Positions 44,554 to 53,200 of a stretch of DNA of 64,000 nt are shown one piece after another. This DNA comes from Nocardia goodfellowii (GTDB lineage: Bacteria; Actinomycetota; Actinomycetes; Mycobacteriales; Mycobacteriaceae). The stretch is taken from assembly GCF_017875645.1 (NCBI RefSeq), contig NZ_JAGGMR010000001.1:5332001-5396000 (forward strand), in the 5' to 3' direction. The position numbers and the translations under genes are program-made. Positions within the stretch are counted from its first letter, which is position 1. Every line of letters starts with the position of its first letter. Below the pieces are notes generated by a model, which was not told the origin of the DNA, made no database searches, and saw only the letters and a list, made by a program, of their open reading frames with translations.

Positions 44554-45774
44554 TCACGGGGCGACCACCTGTCCGGCGTGCACCACGAGCGTGCGCGGCG
44601 CGCGGGTCACCACCGCTTCGGCGGCACTGCGGGCCGCCGGCACCACCAGATCGGCGCGGGCTCCGTCACCCAGGCCGTAGTCGGGCACCCCCAGAGCCGC
44701 CGCGCCACCGAATGTCGCCGCGCGCAAGGCGAGTTCGATCTCGTCGTCGCTATAGCAATCCAGCCGCTCGGCCAACCGATGGGCCCGGTGCAGCATGTCG
44801 CCGTCACCATAGGGCGACCACAGGTCACGCACACCGTCGTTGCCGGCCGCGAGCGTGGCTCCGGCACGGGCCATCGCCCGCATCGGCGGCAGCGGATCGT
44901 TGTGCGCCGCGCAGGTCACCACGCTGATCCCGGCCTCGGCGAGTCCCGCGATCAGCTCGTTTCGCCGGCGCTCCCCGACTTCGCCGAGCGCCTAGCCGTG
45001 CCCGATGGTCACCCGGTGCCCCATGCCGGTGGCCAGGGTGCGTTCGATGATCAATTCCAGTTCCCACGCGCCCAGCTCGCCCCGATCGTGCAGGTGCAGA
45101 TCCAGGGGAACGTCGTGGGTCAGGGCCAGGCCGAACACGGTGTCCAGGTGCCGGACCGGATCCCGGTCCACGCCCGCCGGATCGATGCCGCCGACGACCT
45201 GCGCGGCCCCGCTGCGCAGGGCCCGGTCCATCAACTCGACGGTCCCCGGATTGGTCAGCATGCCGAACTGCGGAAAAGTGACCTGCTGCACCGTGATGCG
45301 ATCGGCCAGGGACTCCGCCGCCGCCCGTACGGCATGGATGCCGTCGAGTCCGATCTCCGGGCTGATATCGGTGTGGGTGCGCACGTGCGCTGTCCCCGCC
45401 GCGGCCATCCGCTCGAGCAGCGCGGTGATCCGCGGGACCGACGGGACACCGAACTCGGCGCGCCGGGCCCGGGTGTAGGCGATCTTGTCCTGGATTCGCG
45501 GCCCGGCGGTGTTGGGCACCCACGGGCCCGCCCAGAGGGTCTTGTCCAGATGACAGTGCGCGTCGACGAAGCCCGGCAGCACGAGCCGCCCGCCGAGGTC
45601 CACCGTCGCCGGATCATCGGCCGCCGTGGATGGGACGCGCGAACTATCGCCACGACATACTGGGGTGCGCAGGTCGTCCAGACCGCCGGCGGCGATGTGG
45701 CCGTCGACGATATGCAGGTCGGTCAGCGCCCGCGCACCCCACAGCCGGGCATTACGTAACAGCAGCTCAGCCAT
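44554..45774 (-). pseudogene. Cytosine-deaminase-like amidohydrolase interrupted by an in-frame amber codon
   Basis: The frame would encode 406 residues but has TAG at 44994-44992, between VTIGHG and ALGEVGERRRNELIAG. Both parts keep amidohydrolase features: VDAHCHLDKTLW, RTHTDISPEIGLDG, LDLHLHDRGE before the stop, and AAHNDPLPPMRA with GNDGVRDLWSPYG after it. The downstream part contains the catalytic Asp, so the truncated protein should be inactive. ATG 45774 overlaps the previous stop (TGATG), so it was an intact operon member. A sequencing error or readthrough is the alternative to a real nonsense mutation. Confidence 0.85.
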
Positions 45775-46745
45775 CAGCGGGCCAAATCGATCTCGGTGCC
45801 CATGCCGCGCGCACGGGCGGCATCGATGAGCAACCGGGCGACCGCCAGATCCTGGAGACCGACGCCGAGGGAGTTGTAGAGGGTGATCTGGGCGGGGCCA
45901 CTGCGACCGGGTTTCGTGCCGATGAGGACCTCTCCGATCTCGTCCGCGAAATGCCCGGCCTCGATCGCGCCCTCGGCCAGCGGAATCAGCACATCCCCGG
46001 ATTCGTGGCCCGCGGTCAACCGGCTGTCCACGACGACCCTGGCCCGGCGGATGCCCTCGGTGTCGATCTCGCGATGATCCGGTCGCGGCGGCGCGCCGAC
46101 CGCGTTGACGTGCAGACCGTCGCGGAACCACGCGCCTTGCACCACAGGGGTTTTCGACGGGGTCAACGTGCACAGCACATCGGCTTCGCGCACGACCTGC
46201 TCGGCGGACTCGGCGGTGTGGGCGCCGGTCACCTCGGCGAACGCGCGCGCGGTGGCCGCGCTGCGGCTCCATACGAGCACTCGATCGAACCGGTGGACCG
46301 CACGCAGCGCTTCCAGGTGCGTGTGCGCCAACGCCCCCGCCCCGATCAACCCCAGCACCCGGCTGTCGGGGCGGGCCAGCGCGGCGGTGGCGACCGCGGA
46401 GGCTGCGGCGGTGCGCAACCGGGTGACCGCGGCGCCGTCGATGAGCGCCTCGCACGCCCCGTCGGCGGTGGCCAGGGTCAGGATCGCCGAACGCTGGGCG
46501 GGTAAACCGAGGTCCCGGTTGGCCGGGATATCGGCGAGCAACTTCACCGCCGCCAGCCCGGCGGCCCGGGAGCTCGCGGCCATCGCCAGAAACGTCGCAT
46601 CCGAACCGGGTAACCGCATCGCCGGCGGCGCGGGCAGCACCGCCTGCCCACGCGCCAGTTCGGTGTGCGCGGCGCGCACCGCGGTGATCACCTCGGGCAG
46701 GCTGATCATCGCCAGCACCTCGGATCGGGTCAGGATCAGCGTCAT
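45774..46745 (-). CDS. Ornithine cyclodeaminase/mu-crystallin family enzyme
   Basis: 323 residues with the family's NAD-binding core: AGLAAVKLLADIPANRDLGL, AAASAVATAALARPDSRVLG, IGAGALAHTHLEALRAVHRF and GLHVNAVGAPPRPDHREID. Members include ornithine cyclodeaminase, alanine dehydrogenase and imine/ketimine reductases. In a nucleobase-transport operon it more likely reduces or deaminates an amino or imino product of the imported compound than ornithine. It overlaps both neighbouring genes by single-base TGATG junctions. Confidence 0.85.
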   Translation of the reverse strand: MTLILTRSEVLAMISLPEVITAVRAAHTELARGQAVLPAPPAMRLPGSDATFLAMAASSRAAGLAAVKLLADIPANRDLGLPAQRSAILTLATADGACEALIDGAAVTRLRTAAASAVATAALARPDSRVLGLIGAGALAHTHLEALRAVHRFDRVLVWSRSAATARAFAEVTGAHTAESAEQVVREADVLCTLTPSKTPVVQGAWFRDGLHVNAVGAPPRPDHREIDTEGIRRARVVVDSRLTAGHESGDVLIPLAEGAIEAGHFADEIGEVLIGTKPGRSGPAQITLYNSLGVGLQDLAVARLLIDAARARGMGTEIDLAR

Positions 46746-47665
46746 CAGGCCTTGGCCTCTCGCAGGAAGGGACGGGTGAGCGCCGCCGGCGCGCGGGAGG
46801 CTCCCACCAGTCCGCTCACCGCCAGCACGGCGAGCAGATACGGCGACATCACCAGCACCGCGGTCGGCAAATGCCAGCCGAACGAGGGCGCCGCGAACTG
46901 CAGCGCCTGCGCGATACCGAAGAGCAGACACGCCAGTATGGTCGGCCAGGCTTTCCAGCGGCCGGCGATCACCGCGACCACGGCGAGGTAACCCGCTCCG
47001 GCGGTGAGGTTGTCGGTGAAGGCGTGCACGTCGGCCAGCGCCAGGTGCGCACCGGCCAGACCGGCGGTCAGCCCGGCCAGCAGCACCACCGCGTAGCGGA
47101 TCAGCCTGACCGGCAGACCGGAGCGATCCGCGGTCACCGGATCGGCCCCGATCGCGGTGACCGCGAGCCCCAGACCGGTGCGGTGACCGAACAGCAGCGC
47201 CAGCCCGATCGCGACCGCGATACCGAGGTAGCCGAGCAGTGTCTGCCCGAACAAGGCCGGGCCGATTACCGGAATGTCGTGCAGCACAGGGATTTCCAGC
47301 CGGTCGAAACCGGGCACCGTGCGGACGCCGGTGAAATACAGCCGCGAACCATAGGTGGTTGCGCCGAGCGCGAGCGCGTTGGCGGCGATACCGGTCACGA
47401 TCTGATCGGCGCGCAAGGTCACACTGAGCACCGCCTGCAACACCGCGACCAGCAGTCCCGCGATCAGCGCGCAGAGCACCCCGACGCCGGCGCTGCCGCT
47501 GGTGTGCGCGCCGATCGCACCCGCGAACGCCCCGGTCAGCATCATCGCCTCCACGCTGAGGTTGAGCACCCCGGCCCGTTCGCTCACCAATTCCCCCGCC
47601 GAAGCCAGCACCAGCGGAACAGCGAGGCGCACACCACCATCGAGCAGTTCACCGATCGCACTCAT
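46745..47665 (-). CDS. ABC transporter permease (nucleoside/BMP-type, YufQ-like)
   Basis: 306 residues with about nine hydrophobic helices. Family motifs are RLAVPLVLASAGELVSERAG, VLNLSVEAMMLTGAFAGAIG, LSVTLRADQIVTGIAANALA and a late AGYLAVVAVIAGRWKAWPTI. It is the second membrane subunit; GTG/ATG starts overlap the previous permease stop by 4 bases. It forms the import channel with the 47662-48783 subunit. Confidence 0.87.
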   Translation of the reverse strand: MSAIGELLDGGVRLAVPLVLASAGELVSERAGVLNLSVEAMMLTGAFAGAIGAHTSGSAGVGVLCALIAGLLVAVLQAVLSVTLRADQIVTGIAANALALGATTYGSRLYFTGVRTVPGFDRLEIPVLHDIPVIGPALFGQTLLGYLGIAVAIGLALLFGHRTGLGLAVTAIGADPVTADRSGLPVRLIRYAVVLLAGLTAGLAGAHLALADVHAFTDNLTAGAGYLAVVAVIAGRWKAWPTILACLLFGIAQALQFAAPSFGWHLPTAVLVMSPYLLAVLAVSGLVGASRAPAALTRPFLREAKA

Positions 47666-48783
47666 CGCGCACCGCCCTTACGCAGGATGACCGCACCGGC
47701 GACGAGAATGATCAGCACGCTCTGCACGACCTGCACACTCGACGCCGGAACCCCCGCCGCCAGCTGCACATTGATCCCACCCGAAGCGAGCAGCCCGAAC
47801 ACCAGCGAGATCCCCGCGACCGCGCTCAGCGATCCCCGCGCGAGCAGACCCACGACCAGCCCGGCGAATCCGTAACCGGAGGTGAAGTGCTCGGCCAGCA
47901 CGAACGGCACCGTCGCGACCAGACCCGCGCCCGCGACCCCGGCCAGCCCGCCCGCCACCGACAGCGCGCCGAAACGCAGCCACGACACCGGCAAGCCCAG
48001 GCGCGCGGCCGCCGGTGCGGACAATCCGACCGCGCTCAGCCGAGTGCCGGTCGCGGTGCGGCGCAACACAATCGACACGACGACCGCGGCCACTCCCGCC
48101 AGCGCGACCGCGATGGTCGCGGGCGAATCGGTCATCCCCAGCAGCGGCAGCCGAGCGCCTTCGGCCAAGGGCTCGGACTGCGGCAACGTATCGGCCGAGG
48201 TCACCGGCTGGCGCAACAATCCCTGCTCGTGCACCACCAGCGTCACCGCACCCAACCCGACGAAGTTGAGCAGCAGCGTGGTGATCACCTCACTGGTGCC
48301 CCGCCACACCGCCAGCCACGCCGCGATCCCGGCCCACGCCGCCCCCGCCGCGAACCCCGCGACCAGCACCAGCGGCACCCCCACCAACGCCGGAATACCT
48401 TGCGGCACAGTAACACCCACGGCGGTGGCCGCGATCCCGCCCAACGCCAGCTGCCCCTCCGCGCCCACGTTCACCAGTCCGGCCCGATAGGCGATCGTGA
48501 ACCCGGTGCCGATCAACGCCAGCACCGCGGCCGCGTTCAACGCGCTCCCGAATCCGTACGGTGAGCCGAACATGCCCGCCCACAACGCGTTCGCGGCCGT
48601 GGCCGGGTCGGCACCGCCCACCACCACCAGCGCCAGGCCGACCAGCAGGGCGACCAGAACCGCGCCGCCGTAGACGGCGATATCGCGGCGGGTCGCACTC
48701 GATCGCAGCAACATGTGCAGCCGGGGAGTCGATGCGGCGGGGCCGGGAGTCGGCGCGGCGGGGCGCGCGGTGAGCGGGTTCAT
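47662..48783 (-). CDS. ABC transporter permease (nucleoside/BMP-type, YufP-like)
   Basis: 373 residues with about nine helices: VYGGAVLVALLVGLALVVVG, AVLALIGTGFTIAYRAGLVN, VGAEGQLALGGIAATAVGV, RGTSEVITTLLLNFVGLGA. The first ~35 residues are polar and Pro-rich (TARPAAPTPGPAASTPRL). It is the first membrane subunit of the importer. ATG 48783 overlaps the ATPase stop (ATGA), so translation is coupled. Confidence 0.87.
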   Translation of the reverse strand: MNPLTARPAAPTPGPAASTPRLHMLLRSSATRRDIAVYGGAVLVALLVGLALVVVGGADPATAANALWAGMFGSPYGFGSALNAAAVLALIGTGFTIAYRAGLVNVGAEGQLALGGIAATAVGVTVPQGIPALVGVPLVLVAGFAAGAAWAGIAAWLAVWRGTSEVITTLLLNFVGLGAVTLVVHEQGLLRQPVTSADTLPQSEPLAEGARLPLLGMTDSPATIAVALAGVAAVVVSIVLRRTATGTRLSAVGLSAPAAARLGLPVSWLRFGALSVAGGLAGVAGAGLVATVPFVLAEHFTSGYGFAGLVVGLLARGSLSAVAGISLVFGLLASGGINVQLAAGVPASSVQVVQSVLIILVAGAVILRKGGAR

Positions 48784-50504
48784 GAGGCGGTTCCGAGCAT
48801 GAGATGAGCAATCTGTTCCGAGGCCGAGGGGTCGGCCGGGTCGACGGGACCGTGCAGACGGCCCCGGTAGGCGACCAGGACGCGGTCGCACACGGTGAGC
48901 AGTTCGGGCACTTCGTGGGAGACGATCAGCACCGCCACACCGGATTCGGCGGCCGCGCGCAGCCGGGCCAGGACGCTGTCCACCGCGCCGAGGTCCAGGC
49001 CGCGAGTGGGGTGGGCGGCGACCAGGAAACGCAGGGAGTTCAGGGCGAGTTCGCGGGCCACCACGACCTTTTGCTGGTTGCCGCCCGAGAGGGTGCCGAC
49101 CGGGGCGCCCGGACCGGAGGCGATGATGTCGTGGCCTGCGATCACCTGCGCGGCCGCCGCATGCAGCGCCTTGCGATCCAAGAGTCCGCGGCGACGGAAG
49201 TCCGACAGCCGCCCCAGAAAGAGGTTGTCGGCGATGCTCATCGCCGGTATGCAGCCCTCGTGATGGCGATCTTCGGGGATCACACCGAGCCCCGCTGCGG
49301 TGCGGGCCGCCGGAGTGGCATGGGTCAAATCGGTGCCGTCCAGTTCGAAGGTGCCCGCGTCGGGCCGTCGAGCACCGCTGAGCACCGCGACGAGTTCGCT
49401 CTGACCGTTGCCTTCCACACCCGCGATGCCGGTGATCGTGCCGGGCCGCAGAACCAGATCGAGACCGTCCAGCGCGGCACCTCCTTGCGGGCGGATCAAG
49501 CGCAATCCGGTGACATGAACCACGTTGTCGGCCAGGTCGACTCGGGGTGCCGGAGCGATGCCGGGGCCGTCCGTCGGTGTCACCGCAGGGCTGCCGTGGT
49601 CGACTCCGGCAGGCCGTTCCCCGCTCGGCGGGGCTACGGCGCTGTCGTGATCCGGCCCGCCCGAGTGCCCGTCGCTCGACACCACCGCAGGGCTGCTGTG
49701 GTCGATTTCGGGAGGATGCGCCCCGTCCGCAGGCGGACTCGTCGCGCCGACGCCCAGGATCAGGGCCGGGTTCAAGCTCGCGGCGGGTCGCCCGATCATC
49801 AGCTCTACCAACGCGTCCCGCGTGAATTCGGCCAACGGCCCCGCACCGGAGACACGTCCGCCACGCAGGACCGTCGCGCGGTCGCCCACCTTCTCGATCT
49901 CACCGAGCTTGTGTGTCACCAGGACCACGGCGCGACCGGATTCGGCGATGCGGCGGCATGTGGTGAGCAGCGCGGCGATTTCGGCGGGGCCCAGGACCGC
50001 GGTCGGTTCGTCGAGCAGCACCAGACGTGGATCTCGCAGCAGGCATTTCACGATCTCGACCTGCTGGCGGTCACCGACCGAGAGCCGCCCCGCCCGGGCG
50101 TTCAGGTCGACCCGCAGGCCGAACCGTGCACCCAGCGCCTCGACCCGGGCGGCCAGCGCGCGCCGCGGCACCCGCATCCAGGAGCCTTCGCCCAGGGCCA
50201 GGTTCTCGGCCACGGTCAAGTCCGGGACCAGACTGAAATGCTGGTGCACCATGGCGATTCCGTGGCGCAGCGCGTCGGCGGGTCGTTGCGGTCGGTAGGG
50301 CTGACCGAACAGTCGCATCCGGCCCGCGTCGAGGGTGGCCCCGCCGAAGACCACGTTGCACAGGGTCGATTTGCCGGCCCCGTTTTCCCCGAGGACGCAG
50401 TGCACCTCGCCGGCCCGCACCGTGACGTCCACGTCGGCCAGCGCGCGCACCGCGCCGTAGGTCTTGCCGACGCCCGTCAACTCCAGTATCGCGGTCACGG
50501 TCAC
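48780..50504 (-). CDS. ABC transporter ATP-binding protein with two nucleotide-binding domains
   Basis: 574 residues. The first ATPase domain has Walker A GENGAGKST (39-47), signature LSVGDRQQVEIVK and Walker B LVLLDEPTAVL. The second has the degenerate Walker A GVEGNGQSEL usual for this subfamily, LSGGNQQKVVVAREL and FLVAAHPTRGLD. This is the RbsA/YufO layout that powers BMP-dependent nucleoside import. Oddly, the linker (about 250-325) is expanded with three 17-residue repeats. ATG 50504 opens the operon; a GntR-type palindrome lies just upstream. Confidence 0.9.
   Translation of the reverse strand: MTVTAILELTGVGKTYGAVRALADVDVTVRAGEVHCVLGENGAGKSTLCNVVFGGATLDAGRMRLFGQPYRPQRPADALRHGIAMVHQHFSLVPDLTVAENLALGEGSWMRVPRRALAARVEALGARFGLRVDLNARAGRLSVGDRQQVEIVKCLLRDPRLVLLDEPTAVLGPAEIAALLTTCRRIAESGRAVVLVTHKLGEIEKVGDRATVLRGGRVSGAGPLAEFTRDALVELMIGRPAASLNPALILGVGATSPPADGAHPPEIDHSSPAVVSSDGHSGGPDHDSAVAPPSGERPAGVDHGSPAVTPTDGPGIAPAPRVDLADNVVHVTGLRLIRPQGGAALDGLDLVLRPGTITGIAGVEGNGQSELVAVLSGARRPDAGTFELDGTDLTHATPAARTAAGLGVIPEDRHHEGCIPAMSIADNLFLGRLSDFRRRGLLDRKALHAAAAQVIAGHDIIASGPGAPVGTLSGGNQQKVVVARELALNSLRFLVAAHPTRGLDLGAVDSVLARLRAAAESGVAVLIVSHEVPELLTVCDRVLVAYRGRLHGPVDPADPSASEQIAHLMLGTAS
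49554..49706 (-). repeat. Three 51-bp tandem repeats in the ABC ATPase linker
   Basis: The encoded units start IDHSSPAVVSSDG (267), PDHDSAVAPPSG (284) and VDHGSPAVTPTDG (301), spaced exactly 17 residues apart. The DNA is a degenerate minisatellite, and the peptide is probably disordered. Confidence 0.75.
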
Positions 50505-50510
50505 CTCCAG

Positions 50511-50528
50511 TTATTGGTATACCGTTAA
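50511..50528. promoter_or_regulatory. GntR/FCD operator between the ABC operon and the GntR gene
   Basis: TTATTGGTATACCGTTAA is an 18-bp imperfect palindrome around GGTATACC, seven bases upstream of the ATPase start. TNGTATACNA-like cores are typical for FadR-family (FCD) regulators. It matches the site at 44497. Confidence 0.75.
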
Positions 50529-50611
50529 CTTTGCGGGTGTGTGTGGCGTGCGGATTCCCGCCGTGTTTCGGCTGTGAAAACCCGTGCGAGCGAGCACTAC
50601 TGTGGGGTCTC

Positions 50612-51310
50612 GTGACTGCCCCCTCGCTGCGCGACCACGCGTATCAGGTGCTCAAGCGCCGCATCGTCGAAGTCGAACTGCGACCCGGCGCCCGGTTGGT
50701 CGAGCGCGATCTCGCCGCCGAACTCGCGGTATCGCGGATTCCGTTGCGTGAGGCGCTGCGGATGCTGGCCGCCGAGGGGTTGGTGCTGCTGGTGCCGCAC
50801 AAGGGCGCGCTGGTGGCGAGCTTCTCCCCCGCCGACGTGCGCGACTTGTTCGACATCCGAGAGGTTTTGGAGTCGCTGGCCGCCCGGCTGGCCGCCGAGC
50901 GCGCCACCCCGGCGACCCTGACCCCGCTGGCCAAGCGCCTCGCCGACGCCCGCGCCGCCACCGCCGCGGGCGAGGTCCCGCGCATCGCGGCCGCCAACGC
51001 CGCCTTCCACGCCGAGATCATCGAATTGGCCGCGAACCCGTTGCTGAGCAACCTGATGGGTCCCCTCGCCGCGCGTACCGAATGGCTGTTCCGGCTCACC
51101 GCGACCCGCGATCCCGCCGAGCAGTGCTCCGAACACCAGGAGCTCTACGACCTCATCGCCGCCGGACGCGCCGACGCCGCCGCCGCGTGCGCGTTCACCC
51201 ACATCGCGGCCGGGCGCGAGCTGAGCATGACACTGGCCGAACAGTGGTCGGATCCGGGCTTCGACCCCGAACTCATCGCCAAGGGCCGCAGGCGGCGGTC
51301 GAAGAAGTGA
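50612..51310 (+). CDS. GntR family regulator, FCD (FadR-like) subgroup
   Basis: 232 residues. The winged helix is SLRDHAYQVLKRRIVEVELR with VERDLAAELAVSRIPLREAL and EGLVLLVPHKGALVASFSPA. The FCD ligand domain shows DLFDIREVLESLAARLAAER, ANAAFHAEIIELAANPLLSN and the late His in CAFTHIAAGRELS, which bind a metal and organic acid in relatives. GTG 50612 follows TACTGT by eight bases. It is divergent from the transporter operon and very probably controls it through the two GGTATACC-type palindromes. Confidence 0.88.
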   Translation: MTAPSLRDHAYQVLKRRIVEVELRPGARLVERDLAAELAVSRIPLREALRMLAAEGLVLLVPHKGALVASFSPADVRDLFDIREVLESLAARLAAERATPATLTPLAKRLADARAATAAGEVPRIAAANAAFHAEIIELAANPLLSNLMGPLAARTEWLFRLTATRDPAEQCSEHQELYDLIAAGRADAAAACAFTHIAAGRELSMTLAEQWSDPGFDPELIAKGRRRRSKK

Positions 51311-51387
51311 TCATGTCCCGCGCCCCGGCGGGAACTCGCGGAACCGATTGGGCCGTAACGGCTTCGGCATGCCGGATAATCCTCGGC

Positions 51388-51424
51388 ACCGGCCGGTGGC
51401 ACGCAGGGGGTGCCGCCGGCCGGT
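51388..51424 (+). terminator. Hairpin terminator after the GntR gene
   Basis: ACCGGCCGG and TGGCAC pair with GTGCC and CCGGCCGGT (one bulge, loop about 6 bases), followed by TCTTGTTG. Confidence 0.7.
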
Positions 51425-51529
51425 TCTTGTTGCCCGAATCACCCGGACGTGAGCAAACTCGCGGATACAATCAGACAAATCGGACACCTGGGTTCGGAGC
51501 ATCCGGCCCGGTCCCGCTAACCTGGTGAG

Positions 51530-52012
51530 GTGAACGTTGAGGTGACCCCCCTGCCCGGCATCGGTGTACGCAAGGAGTTCTCGCTGGGGCGAGGCCGCCG
51601 CAGGATAGGGATCATCGATCACAAAGACGGATCGATAGACCTCATACTCTCCAAATCCGACAATCCCGATGTCACCGAACAGATCCCGCTGTCCGCGCAC
51701 GAGGCCGCGGTGCTGGCGAACCTGCTCGGCGCGCCCCAACTGGTGGCGCAGTTGCGTGAGGAACACCGCGAGTTCGACGGAGTAACAACCCGGCAACTGC
51801 AGATCCGCAAGGGCTCGCCCTTCGACGGGCGCGCGCTGCGCGACACCGAGATGCGCACCCGCACCAAGACATCCATCGTCGCGGTGATGCGCGCGGGCAA
51901 CCCGATCCCCTCGCCGGGCCCGGAATTCCTGTTCACCGCCGGCGATCTGCTGATCGTGGTCGGCACGACCCAGGGTCTGGACGCCGCGGCGACCATCCTG
52001 ACCGACGGCTGA
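51530..52012 (+). CDS. khtT: KhtT-like regulatory subunit of a K+/H+ antiporter (TrkA-C domain)
   Basis: 160 residues. The N-terminal part (VTPLPGIGVRKEFSLGRGRR) is the KhtT/KhtS-type domain. The C-terminal TrkA-C (RCK-C) domain shows LQIRKGSPFDGRALRDTEMR, TSIVAVMRAGNPIPSPGPEF and LFTAGDLLIVVGTTQGLDAA, and in B. subtilis binds c-di-AMP to activate the antiporter. GTG 51530 lies six bases after TAACCT. It is followed by khtU three bases later. I see no recognisable c-di-AMP riboswitch upstream. Confidence 0.85.
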   Translation: MNVEVTPLPGIGVRKEFSLGRGRRRIGIIDHKDGSIDLILSKSDNPDVTEQIPLSAHEAAVLANLLGAPQLVAQLREEHREFDGVTTRQLQIRKGSPFDGRALRDTEMRTRTKTSIVAVMRAGNPIPSPGPEFLFTAGDLLIVVGTTQGLDAAATILTDG

Positions 52013-52015
52013 TCG

Positions 52016-53197
52016 ATGGTCGCACATCACACCGCCCTCGCTCTGATCCAGCTGGGCGCGGTGATTTTCGGCCTGGGACTGCTCGGCCGAGTCGCCGCCC
52101 GCATCGGCATGTCGCCGATTCCGCTCTATCTGATCGGCGGCCTGATCTTCGGCACCGGCGGCCTGATCGAACTCCAGCACGTCGACGAATTCATCCATCT
52201 GGCCAGCGAAATCGGCGTGGTGCTGCTTCTGTTGCTGCTCGGTCTGGAATACAGCGCCAGCGAACTGGTCACCGGACTGCGCCGCTCGTGGGCGGCCGGT
52301 GTGGTCGACGTGGTGCTCAACGCCACCCCCGGCGTCATCGTCGCGCTGGTGCTGGGCTGGGGGCTGACCGGTGCGATCGCCATGGCCGGGGTCACCTATA
52401 TCTCGTCCTCCGGGATCATCGCGAAAGTTCTCAACGATCTGGGCCGCCTCGGTAACCGGGAAACCCCGACCGTGCTGTCGATCCTGGTCTTCGAAGATCT
52501 GGTGATGGCCGGATATCTGCCGGTGCTGACCGCGGTACTGGCCGGAGCCGGATTCCTGGCGGGCATGAAAACCCTCGGTATCGCCCTGCTCGCGGTGACC
52601 GTGGTCCTGGTGATCGCGTTGCGCTACGGCCGCTACGTGTCGATGATCGTCGACAGCGAGGACCGGGAAATCTTCCTGCTCAAGCTGCTCGGCTCGGCGC
52701 TGCTGGTGGCCGGGGTGGCCTCGGCGGTGCAGGTCTCCGCGGCGGTCGGGGCGTTCCTGCTCGGTATCGCGATCTCGGATTCGACCGCGCACGCGGCCAC
52801 GAAAATCCTGGAACCACTACGCGATCTGTTCGCGGCGCTGTTCTTCGTGCTGTTCGGATTGAGCACCGACCCGGCCAGTATTCCGCCGGTACTGGGGTGG
52901 GCGCTGCTGCTGGCGGTGGTCACCATCGTGACCAAGATCGGCACCGGATGGTGGGCCGCCAAACGGGCCGGCGCCTCACGCTACGGGCGGGCGCGCGCGG
53001 GCACGGCCCTGGTCGCGCACGGGGAGTTCTCGATCGTCATCGCCGGTCTGGCCGTCGCGGCGGGGGCGGTACCCGCCGAATTCGCGGCGATGGCGACGAC
53101 CTACGTGCTGCTGATGGCGATCGCCGGGCCGGTCGCGGCCCGCGTCGTGGAGCCGTTGCTGGTGTGGTGGGATCGCCGCCGCGTGCCCGCCGAGTAG
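52016..53197 (+). CDS. khtU: KhtU-like K+/H+ antiporter (CPA2 family)
   Basis: 393 residues with about twelve membrane helices: FGLGLLGRVAARIGMSPIPL, YLIGGLIFGTGGLIELQHVD, ISSSGIIAKVLNDLGRLGNR, SILVFEDLVMAGYLPVLTAV (the conserved acidic ion site), and VAHGEFSIVIAGLAVAAGA. It exports K+ for H+ under control of KhtT, supporting pH and potassium homeostasis. It is shorter than KefB/C because there is no RCK-N domain; the regulator is separate. It nearly abuts the convergent DUF418 gene. Confidence 0.88.
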   Translation: MVAHHTALALIQLGAVIFGLGLLGRVAARIGMSPIPLYLIGGLIFGTGGLIELQHVDEFIHLASEIGVVLLLLLLGLEYSASELVTGLRRSWAAGVVDVVLNATPGVIVALVLGWGLTGAIAMAGVTYISSSGIIAKVLNDLGRLGNRETPTVLSILVFEDLVMAGYLPVLTAVLAGAGFLAGMKTLGIALLAVTVVLVIALRYGRYVSMIVDSEDREIFLLKLLGSALLVAGVASAVQVSAAVGAFLLGIAISDSTAHAATKILEPLRDLFAALFFVLFGLSTDPASIPPVLGWALLLAVVTIVTKIGTGWWAAKRAGASRYGRARAGTALVAHGEFSIVIAGLAVAAGAVPAEFAAMATTYVLLMAIAGPVAARVVEPLLVWWDRRRVPAE

Positions 53198-53200
53198 CCC

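Noticed and set aside
48804..50528. A 574-codon plus-strand frame
   Set aside because: It is antisense to the ABC ATPase, whose Walker and signature motifs are certain.
51311..51529. A c-di-AMP riboswitch upstream of khtT
   Set aside because: The 220-base gap has a terminator, and the predicted transcript starts at the khtT start codon, leaving no leader for a riboswitch.
51311..52792. A 493-codon minus-strand frame
   Set aside because: It is antisense to khtT and khtU; its Gln/His/Asp-rich product looks like a mirrored membrane protein.
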